Notes: generated by a model not told the origin, from the letters alone. A stretch of DNA of 64,000 nt from Aquaticitalea lipolytica (GCF_014641635.1 NZ_BMIC01000006.1:1-64000); one strand, 5' to 3'; positions 1 to 9,272 are shown, counted from the first letter of the stretch. Numbers and translations: made by a program.

Positions 1-1
1 T

Positions 2-586
2 CCTGGTGATTTTACTTTTTATAAAGGAAATTTAATTTTCCCAAGTGGTAATAGAATTAAAAGCTTTGATTTTAATAATTTTTCTACAGCAGATATATTT
101 TGTTTAGATTCTTCGAATATTTTAAATTGGGGAATTTCTAATTTATATACAGATTGTAATACTAATAGAGTGCTTATTTCTAATTCAAATAACGAAATAA
201 GGGAATTAGATATTGAGAATGAAACTAGTGTTATATTGAATATTGATATTACAAATTTGGATGGTATAATTTATGGAATGGCTACAAGTAATGAATATTT
301 AGCTTCAAATTGCAACTTTCAATTAGTAAATGCGTCGTGCACTCTCTCTATTGAAGAATTTAACTGGCTTAATTACAACATAATATATCCAAACCCCACA
401 AAAGATATTATATATCTTAAAAGTAATATTAATAAGATAGAAATTTTTGATTTTTTTGGTAGAAAAATTATTGAGTTTAACTCGCCAAATGGTCAAATTG
501 ATTTAAGCGAGTTAAAAGATAGTATTTATCTATTAAGATTATATACAGATTTTGGTATTAAAACTGAAAAGTTAGTAAAAGAATAA
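2..586 (+). CDS. C-terminal part of a secreted T9SS-sorted protein (5' end outside window)
   Basis: The reading frame is open from the first bases of the window, so the gene begins upstream; a GTG at 170 is only an internal codon. About 194 residues are visible. The last ~75 residues form a type IX secretion system type A sorting domain: a YPNPTKD motif starts it, followed by the short beta-strand pattern IEIFDFFGRKI and a terminal LLRLYTDFGIKTEKLVKE-like stretch. Such domains are cleaved on export through the T9SS and the protein is released or attached to the cell surface. The upstream visible part has no domain I recognise; it has phrases such as NGLIYGM-like and CxxFQLVNASC that may belong to a repeat-type surface protein. 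The gene reads alone, with a 165-bp gap before the next gene. Confidence 0.8.
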   Translation, partial: PGDFTFYKGNLIFPSGNRIKSFDFNNFSTADIFCLDSSNILNWGISNLYTDCNTNRVLISNSNNEIRELDIENETSVILNIDITNLDGIIYGMATSNEYLASNCNFQLVNASCTLSIEEFNWLNYNIIYPNPTKDIIYLKSNINKIEIFDFFGRKIIEFNSPNGQIDLSELKDSIYLLRLYTDFGIKTEKLVKE

Positions 587-751
587 AACCTTTAAAGTAA
601 ATAGAAAATTATTTTTAGTAAACGCTATTTTCTTTGTGAATAATAATAGTTATGAATTGTAGTGTGTTAAAAACTAATATTTTAACAATAATGACGCTGT
701 TTTTTTCTTAACTTAACGTATTGTTTTTTCACTTCAAAAAAATATAAACAG

Positions 752-2023
752 ATGAAAACAAATTACAGTTATAAAAGCTCAATATATATCCTCTTTTTAT
801 TCGTTTTTTTAAGCTCATCAACGTATAGCTTTGGCTTTTATCAAGATACATATAAAGAATTTAGAGGTGTTGTTGTAGATCGTGATTCAAAAGACCGATT
901 AGCTTTTGCAACACTTTTTGTAAACGATACTCAAATAAGTACAATTACCAATACAGAAGGTGAATTTTTACTTAAAGTTCCGAATGAATTTCTAAACCGA
1001 AAAATAAGCATCTCCTTTTTGGGTTATCTTACTAAAGAAATTCCGTTGTCTGATTTAAATGGAGAAGACATTCAAATACTTTTAGACTTATCAGTTACTG
1101 AACTTTCTGAAGTAAGCATTGTTGCTCCAAAGGATGCACTTACATTAGTAAAAGCTGCTTTAGACAAAAAAGGCAATGAAAATTATTATAATGAAGAAAG
1201 CACAATGATTGCTTTTTACAGAGAAACTATAAAGAAACGTCGTAAAGACGCTTCGTTATCTGAAGCTGTTGTAGAAATTTACAAACAACCATATAAGTCT
1301 AATAAAATTGATGCCATTAAACTTATTAAAGCACGAAAAAGCACCAATTATAACCGATTAGACACGTTAGCCTTAAAACTGCAAGGAGGTCCTTTTACAA
1401 CATTATATGCCGATTTTTTAAAGTATCCTGAATTTATTTTCACAGATACAAACCTTTCGGAATACGACTTTAGCTTTGATAAGTCTACCGAAATTAATAA
1501 CAAAATGATTTATGTTGTAAGGTTTAAACAAAAACCAAACATTACCTATCCTTTGTATTATGGAAAACTTTATATTGATGCTGAAACTTTTGCTTTAACA
1601 AGTGCTATTTATAACCTAAATGTTGAAGATAAAGAACTAGCGTCACAAATGTTTGTTAGACGTAAACCAAAAAAAGCAACAGTTTACCCAACACAAGCAG
1701 CTTACAGAGTAGATTACCGAACTAAAAACGGTAAATGGTATTATGGTTATAGCAACATACAATTGGTGTTTAAAGTCGATTGGCAAGGTAGATTATTTAA
1801 TAGTGTATATAGTTTAAATAGCGAAATGGCTATAACAGATTTAAGCAAAGATTTTAAAGATAAACCAAGACCAAGCGAAAGTCTACGACCAACAATTATT
1901 TTAAGCGATGAAGCTTCAGGATTTTCCGATCCAGATTTTTGGGGAGAATACAACATTATAGAACCCGAAAAATCTATAGAATCTGCAATACAAAAAATTA
2001 ATAAGCAATTAAAAAAATCGTAA
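752..2023 (+). CDS. Secreted protein with carboxypeptidase-like regulatory domain
   Basis: The 423-residue product starts with a signal peptide (hydrophobic run at about residues 10-28). Residues ~38-115 match a CarboxypepD_reg-like beta-sandwich: a GVVVDRDSKDRLAFATLFVN start, then TITNTEGEFLLKVP and ISFLGYLTKEI. This module also sits at the front of many Bacteroidota TonB receptors, but here no plug or barrel follows. The remaining ~300 residues contain regularly spaced aromatic strands (YYGKLYID, WYYGYSNIQLVF) typical of an envelope protein. I infer a periplasmic or outer-membrane location; the function is unknown. A rho-independent terminator follows at 2046-2076, so the gene is probably monocistronic. 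Confidence 0.75.
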   Translation: MKTNYSYKSSIYILFLFVFLSSSTYSFGFYQDTYKEFRGVVVDRDSKDRLAFATLFVNDTQISTITNTEGEFLLKVPNEFLNRKISISFLGYLTKEIPLSDLNGEDIQILLDLSVTELSEVSIVAPKDALTLVKAALDKKGNENYYNEESTMIAFYRETIKKRRKDASLSEAVVEIYKQPYKSNKIDAIKLIKARKSTNYNRLDTLALKLQGGPFTTLYADFLKYPEFIFTDTNLSEYDFSFDKSTEINNKMIYVVRFKQKPNITYPLYYGKLYIDAETFALTSAIYNLNVEDKELASQMFVRRKPKKATVYPTQAAYRVDYRTKNGKWYYGYSNIQLVFKVDWQGRLFNSVYSLNSEMAITDLSKDFKDKPRPSESLRPTIILSDEASGFSDPDFWGEYNIIEPEKSIESAIQKINKQLKKS

Positions 2024-2045
2024 TACAACAACGATAACATTTTCT

Positions 2046-2076
2046 AAAGGCTCTAATTTTTTTAGAGCCTTTTATT
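2046..2076 (+). terminator. Rho-independent terminator
   Basis: The arms AAAGGCTCTAA and TTAGAGCCTTT pair over 11 bp around a T-rich loop, followed by TTATTTT. It lies 23 bp after the stop of the carboxypeptidase-like-domain gene and before miaE. Confidence 0.8.
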
Positions 2077-2089
2077 TTAAACAGAATCT

Positions 2090-2097
2090 TATCTTTA
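2090..2097 (+). promoter_or_regulatory. Putative -7 element for miaE
   Basis: TATCTTTA is close to the Bacteroidota -7 consensus TAnnTTTG and lies 13 bp before the miaE ATG, just after the preceding terminator. The -33 element is not clear. Confidence 0.45.
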
Positions 2098-2110
2098 CAA
2101 AAAACACATT

Positions 2111-2692
2111 ATGCTAGGTTTAAAATTAGAAACAGATCCACGTTGGGTAACAATAGTAGAGTCTAATATTGAAGAAATTTTAACAGACCATGCTTGGTGT
2201 GAACAAAAAGCAGCTACAAATGCGATAACTATTATTACACTCAACTCTGAGCATGAAGATTTGGTAACCGATTTATTGGCATTAGCAAAAGAAGAGCTCG
2301 AGCATTTTCAAATGGTACACGAGATTATAAAAAAACGAGGTTACAAACTAGGTAGAGAGCGTAAAGATAGTTATGTAAACGAGCTTTATAAGTTTATGAA
2401 TAAAGGCGGAACACGAGTGCAATGTATGGTAGATAGGCTTTTGTTTTCTGCAATGATAGAAGCCAGAAGTTGCGAGCGTTTTAAACTATTATCTGAACGT
2501 ATAAACGATGAAGAACTCTCAAAATTTTATCGTGATTTAATGATTAGTGAAGCAGGGCATTACACCACATTTATAGGCTTTGCTCGTAAATATGGGCAAG
2601 ATGTAGATGTTGAAAAACGCTGGAAAGAACTCATTGCTTTTGAAGGCGAACTCATTAAAAAATATGGAAAAACAGAAACCATACATGGTTAA
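2111..2692 (+). CDS. miaE: tRNA-(ms2io6A)-hydroxylase MiaE
   Basis: MiaE is a non-heme diiron hydroxylase that hydroxylates the isopentenyl group of ms2i6A37 in tRNAs reading codons that begin with U. The 193-residue length is typical. The ferritin-like four-helix ligand set is visible: an EELEHF motif at about residues 61-66, a helix MIEARSCERF near 115-125, and SEAGHYTTF near 150-158 supplying the second ExxH. The start is the ATG just downstream of a -7-like element. It stands between a terminator and a lipoprotein gene, so it is probably transcribed alone. The family assignment is confident; exact substrate depends on whether the cell makes the ms2 modification. Confidence 0.9.
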   Translation: MLGLKLETDPRWVTIVESNIEEILTDHAWCEQKAATNAITIITLNSEHEDLVTDLLALAKEELEHFQMVHEIIKKRGYKLGRERKDSYVNELYKFMNKGGTRVQCMVDRLLFSAMIEARSCERFKLLSERINDEELSKFYRDLMISEAGHYTTFIGFARKYGQDVDVEKRWKELIAFEGELIKKYGKTETIHG

Positions 2693-2775
2693 TAATTAGC
2701 TATTTGGCTTTTTCATTAAAAATACCGAACTTCGTAAAGCTCCAAATTTAAATATTAAAACTAAATATTTAAATT

Positions 2776-3747
2776 ATGAGATCTTTAAAAAATTATATTA
2801 GAAAAGTAATCCCTAGCCTATTATTCGTTTACATTTTACCTTTATTCTTTATAATACAATCTTGTAAAACTGATAAAGAACAAACAAAAACTAAGATTAT
2901 TGAAGTGAAAAATGAAAACGTTATTGAAATAATAACTGAGAATATGGATTTTCAGATGCCTGATACAATTCCTTCTGGATGGAACACATTTCGTTACAAA
3001 AACTTATCACCTCAAACTCATTTTTTCCTTATAGATAAATATCCTGAAGGAAAAACATCAAAAGATGCTGAAGAACTAGTAGCACCTGTATTTGAAAGTG
3101 CTATGAAATTAATTACTAAAGGGGAAACTGAAAAAGGTTATGCAGAGTTCGCTAATCTTCCTGAGTGGTTTAATGAAGTAGTATTTGTAGGGGGTTCAGG
3201 GCTACTATCACCTAATCAAGTGGGAGAAACTACACTTAATTTAAAACCTGGCAAATATGTGATTGAATGCTATGTAAAAATGAGCAATGGAATGTTTCAT
3301 ACTTCAATGGGAATGACTAAGGATATTGTTGTAACAACAACTGATTCAGGAAATAAAGCTCTAAAATCTGATATAGATATTACCATTTCAAGTACTGATG
3401 GAATTGTATTTAATGACTCTATAACTTCTGGGAAGCACATTTTTTCTGTCTATTATAAAGATCAAACAGTACATGAAAATTTTGTTGGTCATGATATAAA
3501 TCTTGTTAAACTAGATGAAAATGCAAATTTAAAAGACTTAGAGAGTTGGATGAATTGGGCTAATCCAAAAGGATTAATTGAACCAGCTCCTCTTTACATC
3601 ACTTTTTTAGGTGGAGTTAACGATTTGCCAGAAGGAGACATTGGCTATTTTTCTGTGAATCTTGAAATAGGTAATTATGTGTTAATTTCTGAAGTACCAA
3701 ATTCATTAAGTAAAAATATGCTAAAAACCTTTGTTGTATCACAATAG
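2776..3747 (+). CDS. Lipoprotein with two cupredoxin-like domains
   Basis: The 323-residue protein has a lipoprotein signal ending in a lipobox with Cys30 (FIIQSC). The mature part is two related ~130-residue domains. Domain 1 (about 50-187) has a TFRYKNLSPQTHFFLI strand pair, a loop with SGLLSPNQVGETTLNLKPG, then YVIECYVKMSNGMFHTSMGM. The spacing of His82, Cys165, His175 and Met178/Met180 resembles a blue-copper ligand set. Domain 2 (about 198-323) repeats the pattern (GKHIFSVYYKDQ, GHDINLVKL, NLEIGNYVLISEV) but lacks the C/H/M ligands. I infer a cupredoxin-fold envelope lipoprotein with one possibly active and one degenerate copy. The fold and metal binding are not proven. Confidence 0.6.
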   Translation: MRSLKNYIRKVIPSLLFVYILPLFFIIQSCKTDKEQTKTKIIEVKNENVIEIITENMDFQMPDTIPSGWNTFRYKNLSPQTHFFLIDKYPEGKTSKDAEELVAPVFESAMKLITKGETEKGYAEFANLPEWFNEVVFVGGSGLLSPNQVGETTLNLKPGKYVIECYVKMSNGMFHTSMGMTKDIVVTTTDSGNKALKSDIDITISSTDGIVFNDSITSGKHIFSVYYKDQTVHENFVGHDINLVKLDENANLKDLESWMNWANPKGLIEPAPLYITFLGGVNDLPEGDIGYFSVNLEIGNYVLISEVPNSLSKNMLKTFVVSQ

Positions 3748-3807
3748 TCTATTTGAAAAATAATTAGTTAAAACTAAAGCTGTATGATTATTAGTTTTGA
3801 TTAAAAA

Positions 3808-5112
3808 CTATTTCACAACCTCAGCATACAAATCAAAATCTGCAGCTTCTGTAATTTTTACAGTTGTAAATTCGCCTGTTTTTAAATAGCATTTTGTAGC
3901 ATCAATAAGTACTTCGTTATCCACATCTGGTGAGTCAAACTCTGTACGTCCAACAAAATAATTACCTTCTTTTCGGTCGATAACCACTTTAAATTCTTGA
4001 CCTATTTTAGTTTGGTTGAGTTCCCAAGAAATTTGAGATTGTATTTCCATAATCTCATTGGCACGTTCTTGTTTTACATCTTCTGGCACATCATCTTCTA
4101 AATTGTAAGCATGTGTGTTTTCTTCATGGCTATACGTAAAGCAACCTAAACGCTCAAAACGCATCTCTTTAACCCATTCTTTAAGGGTTTGGTAATCTTC
4201 TTCAGTTTCTCCAGGATAACCAACAATAAGCGTGGTACGAATGGTCATATTTGGTACTGCTTTTCTAAACTCTTTAAGCAGTTTTGTGGTTTTCTCTTTG
4301 GTAGTACCACGACGCATACTTTTAAGAATACTATCAGAAATATGTTGTAACGGAATATCTAAATAATTACAGATTTTTGGCTCTCTGTTCATCACATCTA
4401 ATACATCCATTGGAAAACCTGTTGGAAATGCATAATGCAAACGTATCCACTCAATACCATCAACTTTTACAAGCGCTTCAAGTAATTCGGCTAGATTGCG
4501 TTTTTTGTATAAATCAAGACCATAATAGGTTAAATCTTGAGCAATTAAAATCAATTCTTTTACACCTTTAGCAGCTAATTTTTCAGCTTCAATAACAATC
4601 TCTTCAATAGGTGTCGATTTGTGTTTTCCGCGCATTAAAGGAATAGCACAAAAACTACAAGGTCTGTCGCAACCTTCAGCAATTTTAAGATATGCGTAAT
4701 TTTTTGGTGTTGTTGTTAAACGTTCACCTATTAATTCGTGTTTATAATCTGCTCCTAAAGCTTTTAATAATAAAGGCAACTCTGTAGTACCAAAATACTC
4801 ATCAACATTAGGAATTTCTTTCTGTAAATCTGGTTTGTAACGTTCACTTAAACATCCTGTTACAAAAACTTTATCAACTTCACCATCTTCCTTTTTTTGC
4901 ATAAACTCTAAAATGGTATTCACACTCTCTTCTTTGGCATTATTTATAAAACCACAGGTGTTAATTACCACAATATTTCCTTCTTCCTCATGCACAACAT
5001 CTTTGCCACTGGCTTTAAGTTGTCCCATAAGTACTTCACTATCATACACATTTTTGCTACATCCTAATGTAACAACATTAATTTTATTCTTTTTTAGAGA
5101 TTTTGTTCTCAT
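3808..5112 (-). CDS. rimO: Ribosomal protein S12 methylthiotransferase RimO
   Basis: RimO is a radical-SAM enzyme that methylthiolates an aspartate of ribosomal protein S12. The N-terminal MTTase domain has its three cluster cysteines in TLGCSKN, NTCGF and VTGCLSERY. The radical SAM motif is CDRPCSFCAIP, preceded by YAYLKIAEG. A C-terminal TRAM domain is present (VGRTEFDSPDVDNEV). The product is 434 residues from the ATG at 5112; an in-frame TTG at 5133 would add seven residues but lies inside the -7 element TATCTTTG (5131-5138), so I prefer the ATG. It runs convergently to the preceding lipoprotein gene. Confidence 0.93.
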   Translation of the reverse strand: MRTKSLKKNKINVVTLGCSKNVYDSEVLMGQLKASGKDVVHEEEGNIVVINTCGFINNAKEESVNTILEFMQKKEDGEVDKVFVTGCLSERYKPDLQKEIPNVDEYFGTTELPLLLKALGADYKHELIGERLTTTPKNYAYLKIAEGCDRPCSFCAIPLMRGKHKSTPIEEIVIEAEKLAAKGVKELILIAQDLTYYGLDLYKKRNLAELLEALVKVDGIEWIRLHYAFPTGFPMDVLDVMNREPKICNYLDIPLQHISDSILKSMRRGTTKEKTTKLLKEFRKAVPNMTIRTTLIVGYPGETEEDYQTLKEWVKEMRFERLGCFTYSHEENTHAYNLEDDVPEDVKQERANEIMEIQSQISWELNQTKIGQEFKVVIDRKEGNYFVGRTEFDSPDVDNEVLIDATKCYLKTGEFTTVKITEAADFDLYAEVVK

Positions 5113-5130
5113 TTCAAAAATTTTAGTGTG

Positions 5131-5138
5131 CAAAGATA
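5131..5138 (-). promoter_or_regulatory. -7 promoter element of rimO
   Basis: On the minus strand this reads TATCTTTG, a perfect TAnnTTTG, 18 bp before the chosen rimO ATG. It rules out the upstream TTG as a start. Confidence 0.6.
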
Positions 5139-5189
5139 CAACATCTTTAAACCTTTTATATATTTAACAGTCTTAAATAAAAACTACTC

Positions 5190-6269
5190 ATGAAAACTTC
5201 ATACCTACTTTATGCTGTTTTACTTATTTTTTTGACGAGTTGCTCCTCTTCAGACACACCAACTGATACTGACCCAACTCCTGAAGCGACTTACTTTCCG
5301 CCTCTTAATTCTGAAACTTGGGAAACCGTTTCTCCTTCTGATTTAGGATGGAATCAAAGCCAATTACAGCCACTTTTAGATTATTTAGCGCTTAAAAACA
5401 CTAAAGGATTTATCATATTACACAACGGAAAAATTGTTGTTGAAAGCTATATGAATGGTCACTCATCAACATCACCTTGGTATTGGGCAAGTGCAGGAAA
5501 AACATTAACAACAGCTGTATCTGGAATAGCACAAGATGAAGGATTGATTAATATTAACAGTAAAGTTTCTGACTATTTAGGAACTGGTTGGACAAGTGCT
5601 CCTTTAACAAAAGAGAATTTAATTACTTGCAAAAACTTACTCTCGATGAATTCTGGTTTAGATGATACGTTAGGTGACGATGTATCGCCTGCTAACCTAC
5701 AATATGTAGCTGATGCAGGAACGCGTTGGGCTTACCATAATGTATATGTAAAAATGCAAGATGTCGTTGCACAAACTAGCAATCAAACTTGGAGTACGTA
5801 TTTTAATACCAAGTTAAGAGATAGAATTGGTATGAGTGGCAGTTGGATTCCTGTAGGAGATTTAAGTGTGTATTGGAGTAATACTCGTAGTATGGCTCGT
5901 TTTGGATTGATGATTTATGCCAAAGGGAAATGGGAAAACACTCAAATAGTTCCTGAAGCGTTTTTAAATGAGGCAACAAATACTTCACAGAGTATTAATC
6001 TTGCTTATGGTTATTTGTGGTGGTTAAATGGGAAATCGACTTTTCATTTACCACAAACACAATTTGAATTTAGTGGAAGTCTTATTCCTAATGCACCAAA
6101 TGATATGTATGCTGCTTTAGGTAAAAACGACCAAAAAATTTATGTGGTTCCTAGTAAGAAATTAGTTGTTATACGAATGGGTGAAGTAGCTAACCCAGAA
6201 AACCCAACATTTGGATTATCTGGATTTGATGATGAATTATGGCAAAAAATTAATGCCTTAACTAATTAG
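5190..6269 (+). CDS. Serine hydrolase lipoprotein (class C beta-lactamase fold)
   Basis: The 359-residue product has a lipoprotein signal with lipobox LTSC (Cys18) and then a Ser/Thr/Asp/Pro-rich linker. It belongs to the beta-lactamase-related penicillin-binding fold: the S-x-x-K motif is Ser101-Ala-Gly-Lys104, the Y-x-N motif is in RWAYHNVYVK, and a GLDDTLGDD loop follows SMNSG. It ends in a conserved strand KKLVVIRMGE. The enzymes of this group are esterases, D-aminopeptidases or lactamases; the substrate cannot be read from the sequence. It overlaps the convergent amidase gene by 4 bp, sharing stop bases TTAG. Confidence 0.8.
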   Translation: MKTSYLLYAVLLIFLTSCSSSDTPTDTDPTPEATYFPPLNSETWETVSPSDLGWNQSQLQPLLDYLALKNTKGFIILHNGKIVVESYMNGHSSTSPWYWASAGKTLTTAVSGIAQDEGLININSKVSDYLGTGWTSAPLTKENLITCKNLLSMNSGLDDTLGDDVSPANLQYVADAGTRWAYHNVYVKMQDVVAQTSNQTWSTYFNTKLRDRIGMSGSWIPVGDLSVYWSNTRSMARFGLMIYAKGKWENTQIVPEAFLNEATNTSQSINLAYGYLWWLNGKSTFHLPQTQFEFSGSLIPNAPNDMYAALGKNDQKIYVVPSKKLVVIRMGEVANPENPTFGLSGFDDELWQKINALTN

Positions 6270-7903
6270 TTATAGTTTTTTGGTGCAACTCTCTTTTTTG
6301 TAGCTTGCTCATAATCATAAGCCCAACCTAACAATTCCATTTCAGAGAGAGGCTCACTTATAAACGTTAATCCTCTTGGAGCGCCTTTTTCATTATAACC
6401 CATTGGTACAGTAATAGCAGGATATTCTGCCACTGCAGCAAAGCCTGCGTGATAATTATTTATAGATAAGAAACCATCTAAATTGTGTGCTTTTGTTGGT
6501 GTATCAAAAAACAGTTTTCCGTTAGTTTTTAAGGTGTTTTTTATAGCGTCAAACTCTTCATCTGTAGCATTATCAGCTACAATACCTTCAAAAAGTTTTT
6601 GTCCATAAGGCATTGTGTTTATTGAATCTTTTTTGTTAAACTCAATCACATCTTGCACAGATTTTACCATTAAAGATTTATCGGCTGAAGCAGATAAATA
6701 CACTGGCAAATCATTTTTCATATCTAAATTAAGTAGTCTTAAAAAATCAGGAAGCTCTACTTTTTCTTCTTCAATTTCAACAATAATTGCGCCTTTTAAT
6801 TTTAAGTCTTCAATTGCTCTAACATATAGAGAATCTTCCATTAAACGTTTGAAAGTTCCAAAGCGTTTGCCTTTAACACTAAAATCTTTAAACCCTTCAT
6901 CAAAAGCAAGACTTCTTTTAAGCTGTATAGATTTAAAATCGTTTGCATCATAACCAAACATAGCTTCTAACATAATAGCATTGTCAGTTACATTTTTAGT
7001 CATTGGTCCTGGAGTATCTAAAGTTGAAGAAATTGGCACAATACCACTTCTACTTAACAAACCAATAGTTGGTTTTAGTCCTACAATTGAGTTTTGACTC
7101 GAAGGTGATAAAATAGAACCTGACGTTTCGCTACCAACAGCTGCCACACAAAAGTTTGAAGATACTGCTACTCCACTACCAGAACTCGAACCTCCTGTAT
7201 CAATAATTTTACGACCATAAGGGTTTAAGGTTTGGCCACCAATAGCACTATAACCACTTGGGCAATCACCACAGAAAAAATAAGCCCATTCGCTTAAATT
7301 AGCTTTCCCTAAAATGACTGCTCCTCTATCTTTTAATCGTTGAACAATAAACGCATCGTCCGTTTTGTTATCCTTTAATGCAACAGCTCCTGCAGTAGTT
7401 GACATTGCTGACGTATTGATGTTGTCTTTTAGTAAAATTGGCATTCCGAAGATGTGATGCTTAAGCATTTTATTTTTTAAATCGATATCTTTTTGTTTTG
7501 CCTCCTCTATAACATTAGGATTTAAGGCAATAACAGAGTTTAATGATAAATCGTTTTCTCTATCAAATTTTCTGATACGATAGAGATAGAATTTAGTTAA
7601 ATTCTCATACGATAATTTACCATCTCGTATATGCTTTTGAAGTGTTGGAATATCTTGTTCTAAAATAAGGGGTTTTAAATTTTCATAGGTGCTTTCAGTA
7701 AAACTTTCTAAAGCTGTATTGAAAGGCATCCATAAATCAGATGAATTGATGTGCTTTGAATCTAAAACCTTAAATTCTCTGAAGTCTTTAGTAGATATAG
7801 CACTAATATCTGTTGACGATTTTTTGTCGTCCTCTGTTTTAGATTCAGAGTTTTTACAGGAAAAAATTAAGAGAAAAGTGAAAATAAATAGAAATGACTT
7901 CAT
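6266..7903 (-). CDS. Amidase-signature family lipoprotein
   Basis: The 545-residue product from the ATG at 7903 has a lipoprotein signal (LIFSCKNSE, Cys16). The amidase-signature Ser-cisSer-Lys triad is visible: Lys in PILLKDNIN, the cis-Ser in GGSSSGSG, and the nucleophile in GSETSGSILSPSS. The family hydrolyses amide bonds and includes the GatA subunit, but an exported lipoprotein form is not GatA; similar secreted amidases act on peptides or xenobiotic amides. A longer start at 8002 would put 33 unsupported residues before the signal peptide and is rejected. The 3' end overlaps the convergent serine hydrolase by 4 bp, and both are probably envelope hydrolases. Confidence 0.83.
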   Translation of the reverse strand: MKSFLFIFTFLLIFSCKNSESKTEDDKKSSTDISAISTKDFREFKVLDSKHINSSDLWMPFNTALESFTESTYENLKPLILEQDIPTLQKHIRDGKLSYENLTKFYLYRIRKFDRENDLSLNSVIALNPNVIEEAKQKDIDLKNKMLKHHIFGMPILLKDNINTSAMSTTAGAVALKDNKTDDAFIVQRLKDRGAVILGKANLSEWAYFFCGDCPSGYSAIGGQTLNPYGRKIIDTGGSSSGSGVAVSSNFCVAAVGSETSGSILSPSSQNSIVGLKPTIGLLSRSGIVPISSTLDTPGPMTKNVTDNAIMLEAMFGYDANDFKSIQLKRSLAFDEGFKDFSVKGKRFGTFKRLMEDSLYVRAIEDLKLKGAIIVEIEEEKVELPDFLRLLNLDMKNDLPVYLSASADKSLMVKSVQDVIEFNKKDSINTMPYGQKLFEGIVADNATDEEFDAIKNTLKTNGKLFFDTPTKAHNLDGFLSINNYHAGFAAVAEYPAITVPMGYNEKGAPRGLTFISEPLSEMELLGWAYDYEQATKKRVAPKNYN

Positions 7904-7979
7904 GATTAATATTTTTATTAAAAATACTAAAAATAGAACACTTATATAGTATTGTGTTAGCTTCTCGATACAATTTTTA

Positions 7980-8000
7980 AACACTAGCGTTTTAAAAACC
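7980..8000. repeat. 21-bp repeat, copy 1
   Basis: The sequence begins AACACTAGC and ends TTTTAAAAACC. It differs from the copy at 12820-12840 at one of 21 positions. It contains the near-palindrome AACACTAGCGTT and lies upstream of the amidase gene on the minus strand. Confidence 0.6.
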
Positions 8001-8018
8001 AATCGAAGTGACGAAGTT

Positions 8019-8972
8019 TTACTTGAAGAATGAATCTACAAATTCAAATTTATTAAAAACCTGAAGGTCGTCAATACCTTCACCTACTCCAATATATTTT
8101 ACAGGAATTTGAAATTGATCAGAAATACCAATCACCACACCACCTTTTGCTGTTCCGTCTAGTTTTGTTACAGCCAAAGAAGTGACTTCAGTAGCAGCTG
8201 TAAACTGTTTTGCTTGCTCAAAAGCGTTCTGACCAGTTGAACCATCTAAAACTAGTAACACATCGTGAGGCGCATCGTCTACAACTTTTTGCATAACGCG
8301 TTTTACTTTAGTTAACTCGTTCATTAAATTAACTTTATTGTGCAAACGACCAGCAGTATCAATAATAACCACATCAGCATCTTGAGTAACAGCACTTTTT
8401 AAGGTATCAAAAGCTACAGAAGCAGGATCGCTTCCCATGTCTTGTCGTACCATTGGTACATCTACTCTATCAGCCCAAACTTGTAATTGGTCTATCGCTG
8501 CAGCTCTAAAAGTATCTGCTGCACCTAAAACAACTTTTAAGCCTTGCTTTTTAAATTGTGATGCTAATTTACCAATGGTTGTTGTTTTACCAACACCATT
8601 AACACCAACAACCATTATTACATATGGTTTTTTATCTTTTGGAATTGTAAACTCGGTAGCATTACCACTATCAATTTCTGATAATAATCCTGCTATTTCT
8701 TCGCGAAGAATTTGATTTAACTCAGATGTTCCAAGGTATTTGTCTTTAGCAACACGCTCTTCAATACGCTTAATAACTTTTAATGTTGTATTAACACCAA
8801 CATCACTAGATACAAGTATTTCTTCAAGATTATCAAGAACCTCATCATCAACTTTAGACTTTCCAGCTACAGCTTTATTAAGCTTTGTAAAGAAAGTTGT
8901 TTTAGATTTCTCTAACCCTTTATCTAATGTTTCTTTTTTTTCTGAAGAAAATATTTTTTTAAAAAAACTCAT
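8019..8972 (-). CDS. ftsY: Signal recognition particle receptor FtsY
   Basis: FtsY docks SRP-ribosome complexes at the membrane for co-translational insertion through SecYEG. The 317-residue protein is the short form without a long acidic A domain. The helical N domain covers ~20-105; the SRP GTPase G domain has G1 GVNGVGKTTT at 123-132, the insertion-box DTFRAAAIDQL at 153-163, DTAGR at 205-209, TKLDGTAKGG at 269-278 and GVGEGIDDL at 296-303. The first residues MSFFKKIF are a likely membrane-binding amphipathic helix. It follows rpmB-rpmG-DUF4295 on the minus strand but is separated from them by a terminator at 9060-9089. Confidence 0.95.
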   Translation of the reverse strand: MSFFKKIFSSEKKETLDKGLEKSKTTFFTKLNKAVAGKSKVDDEVLDNLEEILVSSDVGVNTTLKVIKRIEERVAKDKYLGTSELNQILREEIAGLLSEIDSGNATEFTIPKDKKPYVIMVVGVNGVGKTTTIGKLASQFKKQGLKVVLGAADTFRAAAIDQLQVWADRVDVPMVRQDMGSDPASVAFDTLKSAVTQDADVVIIDTAGRLHNKVNLMNELTKVKRVMQKVVDDAPHDVLLVLDGSTGQNAFEQAKQFTAATEVTSLAVTKLDGTAKGGVVIGISDQFQIPVKYIGVGEGIDDLQVFNKFEFVDSFFK

Positions 8973-9059
8973 GGTATTACTAATTTGTGAAGCTAAATCA
9001 ACAATTAAGCCTAATTATAAAGTCTGCTAATTTGTCACTTTTCGGCTCAAATATAGCCA

Positions 9060-9089
9060 TAAAAAAACTGCTTTCAAATGAAAGCAGTT
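9060..9089 (-). terminator. Rho-independent terminator after DUF4295 gene
   Basis: The arms AACTGCTTTC and GAAAGCAGTT form a perfect 10-bp stem with a 4-base loop; on the minus strand a run of T follows. It ends the rpmB-rpmG-DUF4295 transcript before ftsY. Confidence 0.8.
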
Positions 9090-9112
9090 GTAAAAAAATA
9101 TATAGATTATAT

Positions 9113-9265
9113 TTAGTTTTTCTTTAAAAACTCGTCCACAAACTCTGGTGCCATTACTGACTCAACAAACATGTAAGCGCCTGTTTTTGGAGATTTAACC
9201 ATTTTTATAGCTTTGGTTAATCTTTTAGATCCTGTTTGTAACGATGCTACTGATTTCTTTGCCAT
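9113..9265 (-). CDS. DUF4295 small basic protein
   Basis: A 50-residue gene found by direct translation. The product begins MAKKSVASLQTGSKRLTKAI, continues with KMVKSPKTGAYMFVESVM and ends APEFVDEFLKKN. It is lysine-rich and matches the Bacteroidota-specific DUF4295 family, always linked to rpmB-rpmG. The position, 7 bp after the rpmG stop and before a terminator, makes it the third gene of the ribosomal protein operon, and the basic composition suggests it binds the ribosome or RNA. That role is inference. Confidence 0.88.
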   Translation of the reverse strand: MAKKSVASLQTGSKRLTKAIKMVKSPKTGAYMFVESVMAPEFVDEFLKKN

Positions 9266-9272
9266 GACTTAA

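Noticed and set aside
1747-2040. 97-codon ORF antisense to the carboxypeptidase-like-domain gene
   Set aside because: It is low in complexity and lies opposite a coding gene, with no support of its own.
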